Assembly: GCF_001612885.1 (NCBI RefSeq)
Contig: NZ_BDBH01000007.1
Coordinates: 62,001 to 126,000, forward strand
Direction: 5' to 3'
Source of the DNA: Nocardia harenae NBRC 108248
GTDB taxonomy: Bacteria; Actinomycetota; Actinomycetes; Mycobacteriales; Mycobacteriaceae
DNA: 64,000 bases
The translations under genes and the position numbers were made by a program. Below are positions 60,976 to 64,000 of this stretch, piece by piece; within the stretch, counting starts at the first letter, position 1, and each line of letters opens with the position of its first letter. Below the pieces are notes generated by a model. That model was not told where the DNA came from and ran no database searches. It saw only the letters and a program-made list of their open reading frames with translations.

Positions 60976-61437
60976 ATGACGAAGTACGCGGGGAACATCG
61001 GAGTGGTCGCGGCTGGCGTGCTGGCGGTCTTGATGAGCACGTGTGTGGCACTGCCCGCCGCTTACGCGGCGCCCGGGCCTGGCAACGCGGCCTGCCAAGT
61101 GGAAGCCGCGAAGGCCATGAATCCGCACAATTCCAAGGGCACGCCGACCGACATCGTCGGAAAGGGCAGTATCAAATGCACGGCGGCCATCGACTCGCTG
61201 TACATCGATGTCGAACTCCAGCGTAAGGAGGGTGGGAGCTGGAAGCGGGTCGCGGGCGGCCACAACGAGGTCACCAATCCCGCCGCGGGGGCCAAAGTCG
61301 TTGCCCAAGGCGCCACCACCTGCGCGGACGGAGAGTACCGAACGGCTGCTCGTGGGGGCGGCGTGTACGGGGGAGTACCCTCGCAATCCTCGGCGTGGCG
61401 GTACTCGGACACGGTGGTGAATCCGTGCAATAAATAG
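60976..61437 (+). CDS. Small secreted protein of unknown function
   Basis: A 153-residue exported protein. Residues 1-31 are a Sec signal peptide (MTKYAGNIGVVAAGVLAVLM, cleavage after AYA). The mature 120 residues begin APGPGNAACQVEAAKAM and contain four Cys, with pairs likely in IKCTAAIDSLYIDVELQRK, TTCADGEYRT and NPCNK; the beta-strand pattern suggests a small disulfide-bonded sandwich. GGGGGTAGGCG precedes the ATG at 60976. Similar small secreted proteins occur in nocardiae and streptomycetes, without a known role. It lies between IS remnants. Confidence 0.7.
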   Translation: MTKYAGNIGVVAAGVLAVLMSTCVALPAAYAAPGPGNAACQVEAAKAMNPHNSKGTPTDIVGKGSIKCTAAIDSLYIDVELQRKEGGSWKRVAGGHNEVTNPAAGAKVVAQGATTCADGEYRTAARGGGVYGGVPSQSSAWRYSDTVVNPCNK

Positions 61438-61478
61438 TGCCGAGGCGGGCAGAATTGCGAGTGGGCTGGGAGGCCGGG

Positions 61479-61919
61479 GTGAGTGGGACGGAATGGGAGC
61501 TATTCTGCTCGGAGGTGTTCGCTATCGCCGAGCGTTACGCCATCCAGACGTTTTCAAATACCGGCACCCTGGTGCTCTCCAGCGGATCTGCGTCCACGGA
61601 AGCCGAAGTGCGCGGAGTCAATCCGCATATCACACTGGTGGATATGGGCGACGCTGCGGTGCGCATCGAAACGGGCTGGTGTATCCGAGCCATTGCCGAC
61701 TACGAAATCCAATTCGAGGACGAGTTGTCCCAGGCGGCCTCGGCGGTCGAGGCGATCATTCTCGGGGGCGCCGAAGAGTACGTGATCACCGATGATGACG
61801 ACCGGTGGGTAGCGTTCGGGTGGAGTCTTCGGGGCGAGGATTCCCTGATGTCGCAACCCCCACATATCACCTCAGGACGAAAGGCGGTTCGTCGACTCCT
61901 GCCGTGGCGGTCGACGTGA
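61479..61919 (+). CDS. Hypothetical protein
   Basis: A 146-residue soluble protein that I do not recognise. It reads VSGTEWELFCSEVFAIAERYAIQTFSNTGTLVLSSGSASTEAEVRG, an alpha helix followed by strands, and has an acidic middle (YEIQFEDELSQAASAVEAII). The GTG at 61479 is preferred for its GGGAGG ribosome site; a GTG at 61437 would overlap the stop of the secreted-protein gene by one base. It may be co-transcribed with that gene. No cysteine pair, signal peptide or membrane segment is seen. Confidence 0.6.
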   Translation: MSGTEWELFCSEVFAIAERYAIQTFSNTGTLVLSSGSASTEAEVRGVNPHITLVDMGDAAVRIETGWCIRAIADYEIQFEDELSQAASAVEAIILGGAEEYVITDDDDRWVAFGWSLRGEDSLMSQPPHITSGRKAVRRLLPWRST

Positions 61920-61956
61920 CCATTGATCGATTCAGACTGAGTTGGCGTTAGGTGGA

Positions 61957-62190
61957 TCATCGAGCAGGTCCGGCTGAGCAGGGTGGATGGACATCGGCTC
62001 GGTGTTCGGCACGAACACGCAGTCGGTGGTAGTTCGTGAGCCAGGCGAAGGTGCGTTCGACCGGCCTGCGGTGGACGCCGAGACCGGATCCGTGGCCGGT
62101 GCCGCGGCGGGCAATGGGCGAGATTATGCTGCGGGCGCGGACGGGGCGCGGGTACTCGTCGTGGCTGTAGCCGTGCGGTCGGCGTCGTGA
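61957..62190 (-). mobile_element. C-terminal remnant of a second IS5-family transposase
   Basis: On the minus strand GYSHDEYPRPVRARSIISPIARRGTGHGSGLGVHRRPVERTFAWLTNYHRLRVRAEHRADVH matches the end of IS5 transposases, with the glutamate of the DDE triad (VERTFAW). It differs from the remnant at 60 kb. The rest of the 1-kb spacer up to 62957 holds no complete gene that I can support. Confidence 0.7.
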
Positions 62191-62712
62191 GCAGGGCCAC
62201 GGCGCTGTAGGGCCGGTCGCCGGGGTTGCGGGGAGGGGGTTGTGGGCCGGAGGCTGCGGCGCGCGTCTGTGGTGTGAGCCGTCGAGCCGGTCGCCCGCGG
62301 TGCGCTCCGGGTGTCGGAATTCACCGAAGCATCAAGCGCACCACTGCCACCGCCGGTATCCACGCGGTGTTCTGGAGAAGCCCCGTCCCGGAAGCCAGAT
62401 CCCGGGTCTCCCAGTTCATCTGCGGCGACAGGCGACGGGTCGAGCACCCGCGCACCGCGGGTGCGTGTGCGGGACGGGACCGGGCGCATCGATCTGTGAT
62501 AGCGGCGGGCTCGGCTCGGGCTTGCCGATCTCTGCAGCACCTGCTCACCTACCTCACCGCCCGCGCGAGGTGGCTGGCCGGGAGCGCCGACCTCGTCGTG
62601 GAAACCACCGACCTGGCACCCCCGCGCTGGCGCACGCCGCATCGCCGAGGCGGTCCGGAACTCGACAACCCGCGACCCCCGAGACCTCGATGATCGACGC
62701 TGACCAGCCCTG

Positions 62713-62856
62713 CCCCGGCAACCCCCACCCCTCCGAATCGCGAAGTCCAACTTCGACGCACTGCTCGGGCAGCGCCTGCCCACAGCGTGTTCGCTGGACA
62801 AGTTCGCGATGTTCACCGCCCGATGCCAACGCTTCGACCGAAAGCTGATCGAATGA
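62713..62856 (+). other. Possible C-terminal gene remnant
   Basis: A frame open from a stop near 62710 reads PLRIAKSNFDALLGQRLPTACSLDKFAMFTARCQRFDRKLIE and ends at a TGA at 62854. The composition is protein-like, unlike the surrounding frames, but no start codon with a ribosome site is apparent and no family is recognised. Probably the tail of a deleted gene. Confidence 0.25.
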
Positions 62857-62957
62857 TCATCTGGAATCGACCGGGCCGTGACAGGCCCGGAGCGCCACCA
62901 CGTCGCACGAGGGAAAAAGCAACGGCGGCCTTGGGGCGCAAGAAGGGGGAGAAAACC

Positions 62958-64000
62958 ATGGGGCACACACGAATCCTGCGACAAGACCGGGGAGGCGATG
63001 CCCGCACAGGCACGCCGAGGGACCACAAACCGGAGCAGCACATTCTGCGCCGCGGGCCCAGTGCGTCCCGTCTCGTTCGTTTGGCGGCGATCAGCATCCT
63101 CGCCGTCACGATGGCCGGATGCGAGCAGACGATCCCGGGGACGCCGACCGCGTTCGGCGGGGCGGCGGTGACGACGACGGCACCGGTGCCGGGCGGGGTC
63201 GGGAAGAGCACCGAGATCGTGGCCCGACCGGAGCAGGCGGCGTTGATGGAGCGGCTGCGCCGGGTCGATCCGTGCTCGATCCTGGACGCCGATATCGCGG
63301 TCGAGATGGGGCTCGGGCCGCGGACCGCGCTGAACGAGGCGGGAATCCAGGAGTGCAAGCTGGTCTCCGGTACCGGTGAGCAGGGCGAGCAGGCGTATCT
63401 GTTCAACCTCACCCTGGCCCATGTCTATGACGACGCCGAGCGCGGCAGGAACTACGCCGAGCAGGTCGCCGGTCGGCAGGTGTATCGGGCGGCGATGTCG
63501 GGGCTGCCCGGGACACCGGCCACCCCGACCGCGCCGTCGCCAGCGGGTTCCTCGCCGACCGGGGACCGGGGCGACACCTGCTACTACGAGATCCCGATCG
63601 CCCGGTCCGGCTACACCAGCCAGCTGCGATTGCGCCGCATCACCCCGAAGGGCTCCACCGCGGCCGAGGAATGGCCGCAGCGCTGTGATGTCCTGCGCGA
63701 CTACCTGTCCCGCATCATCGACAGGCTCGAGCGTCTCGATCCCGGCCCGGCGCCGGTGCCCGAGCCGCGGTTGTACGGCAAGGACCCATGCGCGGCCAGC
63801 GACGCGGTGCTCGCACGGTACCCGGGCTTCGCGCTGACCCGCACCGACCGCTACACCCCGTACGCGTGCGTGCTGACCTTGCACCACCCCTCGCCCGATG
63901 TCCCCTACGACATGCGGGTGGACATCAACTTCAGCCGCAACATCGACCAGCAGCTCGGCCAGCGCCGTCAGCCGATCCGGATCGGCGGGCTGACCGGGCA
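62958..64000 (+). CDS. Lipoprotein with two DUF3558-like repeats (3' end beyond the window)
   Basis: At least 347 residues, open to the window end. The hydrophobic segment ISILAVTMAGC ends in a lipobox (Cys55 as the lipidated residue), after an unusually long 40-residue basic N-region; the only well-placed start is the ATG at 62958, preceded by AAGGGGGAG. Two similar units follow: RVDPCSILDADIAVEMGLGPRTALN ... ECKLVSG and YGKDPCAASDAVLARYPGFALTRTDRYTPYACVLTL, each with the D-PC start and a second Cys of DUF3558-like domains. A Pro/Thr/Ser-rich stretch separates them. It is probably anchored on the outer side of the membrane. The ligand is unknown. Confidence 0.8.
   Translation, partial: MGHTRILRQDRGGDARTGTPRDHKPEQHILRRGPSASRLVRLAAISILAVTMAGCEQTIPGTPTAFGGAAVTTTAPVPGGVGKSTEIVARPEQAALMERLRRVDPCSILDADIAVEMGLGPRTALNEAGIQECKLVSGTGEQGEQAYLFNLTLAHVYDDAERGRNYAEQVAGRQVYRAAMSGLPGTPATPTAPSPAGSSPTGDRGDTCYYEIPIARSGYTSQLRLRRITPKGSTAAEEWPQRCDVLRDYLSRIIDRLERLDPGPAPVPEPRLYGKDPCAASDAVLARYPGFALTRTDRYTPYACVLTLHHPSPDVPYDMRVDINFSRNIDQQLGQRRQPIRIGGLTG

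Noticed and set aside
62124-63887. A 587-codon minus-strand frame
   Set aside because: Antisense to the lipoprotein gene, which has a lipobox, ribosome site and repeated Cys units.

Overview
The window is high-GC (about 70% by eye) actinobacterial chromosome. Several marks point to a mycolic-acid-producing member of the Mycobacteriales, most likely a Nocardia: an FAAL-type ligase feeding type I PKS genes with an acyltransferase and an MMPL transporter, a DUF732 secreted protein, a 13E12/DUF222 fragment behind a mycobacterial-type SOS box, a SigF-like promoter in front of a SigF-family sigma factor, AlkB, and an F420-type LLM oxidoreductase. The genus is an inference from gene content; no rRNA or other taxonomic marker is present.

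Layout. 1-2.6 kb: SDR (partial), MscS channel, LLM oxidoreductase. 2.6-9.1 kb: a minus-strand run of a PD-(D/E)XK-like DUF4365 protein, an unknown protein, a winged-helix protein and a 1040-residue protein with two ATPase domains (AAA plus HerA/DUF87), followed by a serpin. This looks like an undescribed nuclease/HerA-type defence or DNA-processing module. 9.2-28 kb: mostly ordinary chromosome with two DHA2-type exporters, a P450 lacking the ExxR arginine (CYP157-like), threonine aldolase, AlkB with a PucR-type regulator, a secreted lipase, the sigma factor with a probable autoregulatory promoter, a condensation-domain/GNAT fusion, a two-component pair and a universal stress protein.

28-51 kb: a tightly packed minus-strand gene cluster of about 22.7 kb, with most junctions overlapping by 4 bp. 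Transcription order is FAAL, ACP, PKS (KS-AT-DH-KR-ACP), PKS (KS-AT-ACP), type II thioesterase, FAD oxidoreductase, AfsA-family protein, NAD(P)-binding FAD protein, SDR, flavin amine oxidase, SRPBCC, PapA/WES-like acyltransferase, MMPL transporter, SRPBCC, PPOX-like protein, with a small XRE regulator just upstream. The logic is activation of a fatty acid, two rounds of polyketide extension, oxidative tailoring, esterification and export, so the product should be an unusual polyketide lipid.

51-64 kb: an accessory region with IS3 and IS5 remnants, truncated genes (aldo/keto reductase, LysR regulator) and several small genes. Its most striking content is a pair at 51.9-54.5 kb: a membrane-anchored STAND/NB-ARC-like ATPase with a probable extracytoplasmic domain, and a small neighbour that carries a near-identical N-terminal Gly/Asn/Val motif and an amphipathic C-terminal helix region. 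That is the layout expected of an NLR and effector pair using amyloid-type signalling motifs. A molybdopterin oxidoreductase, a VOC/WYL divergent pair and the start of a lipoprotein gene complete the window.
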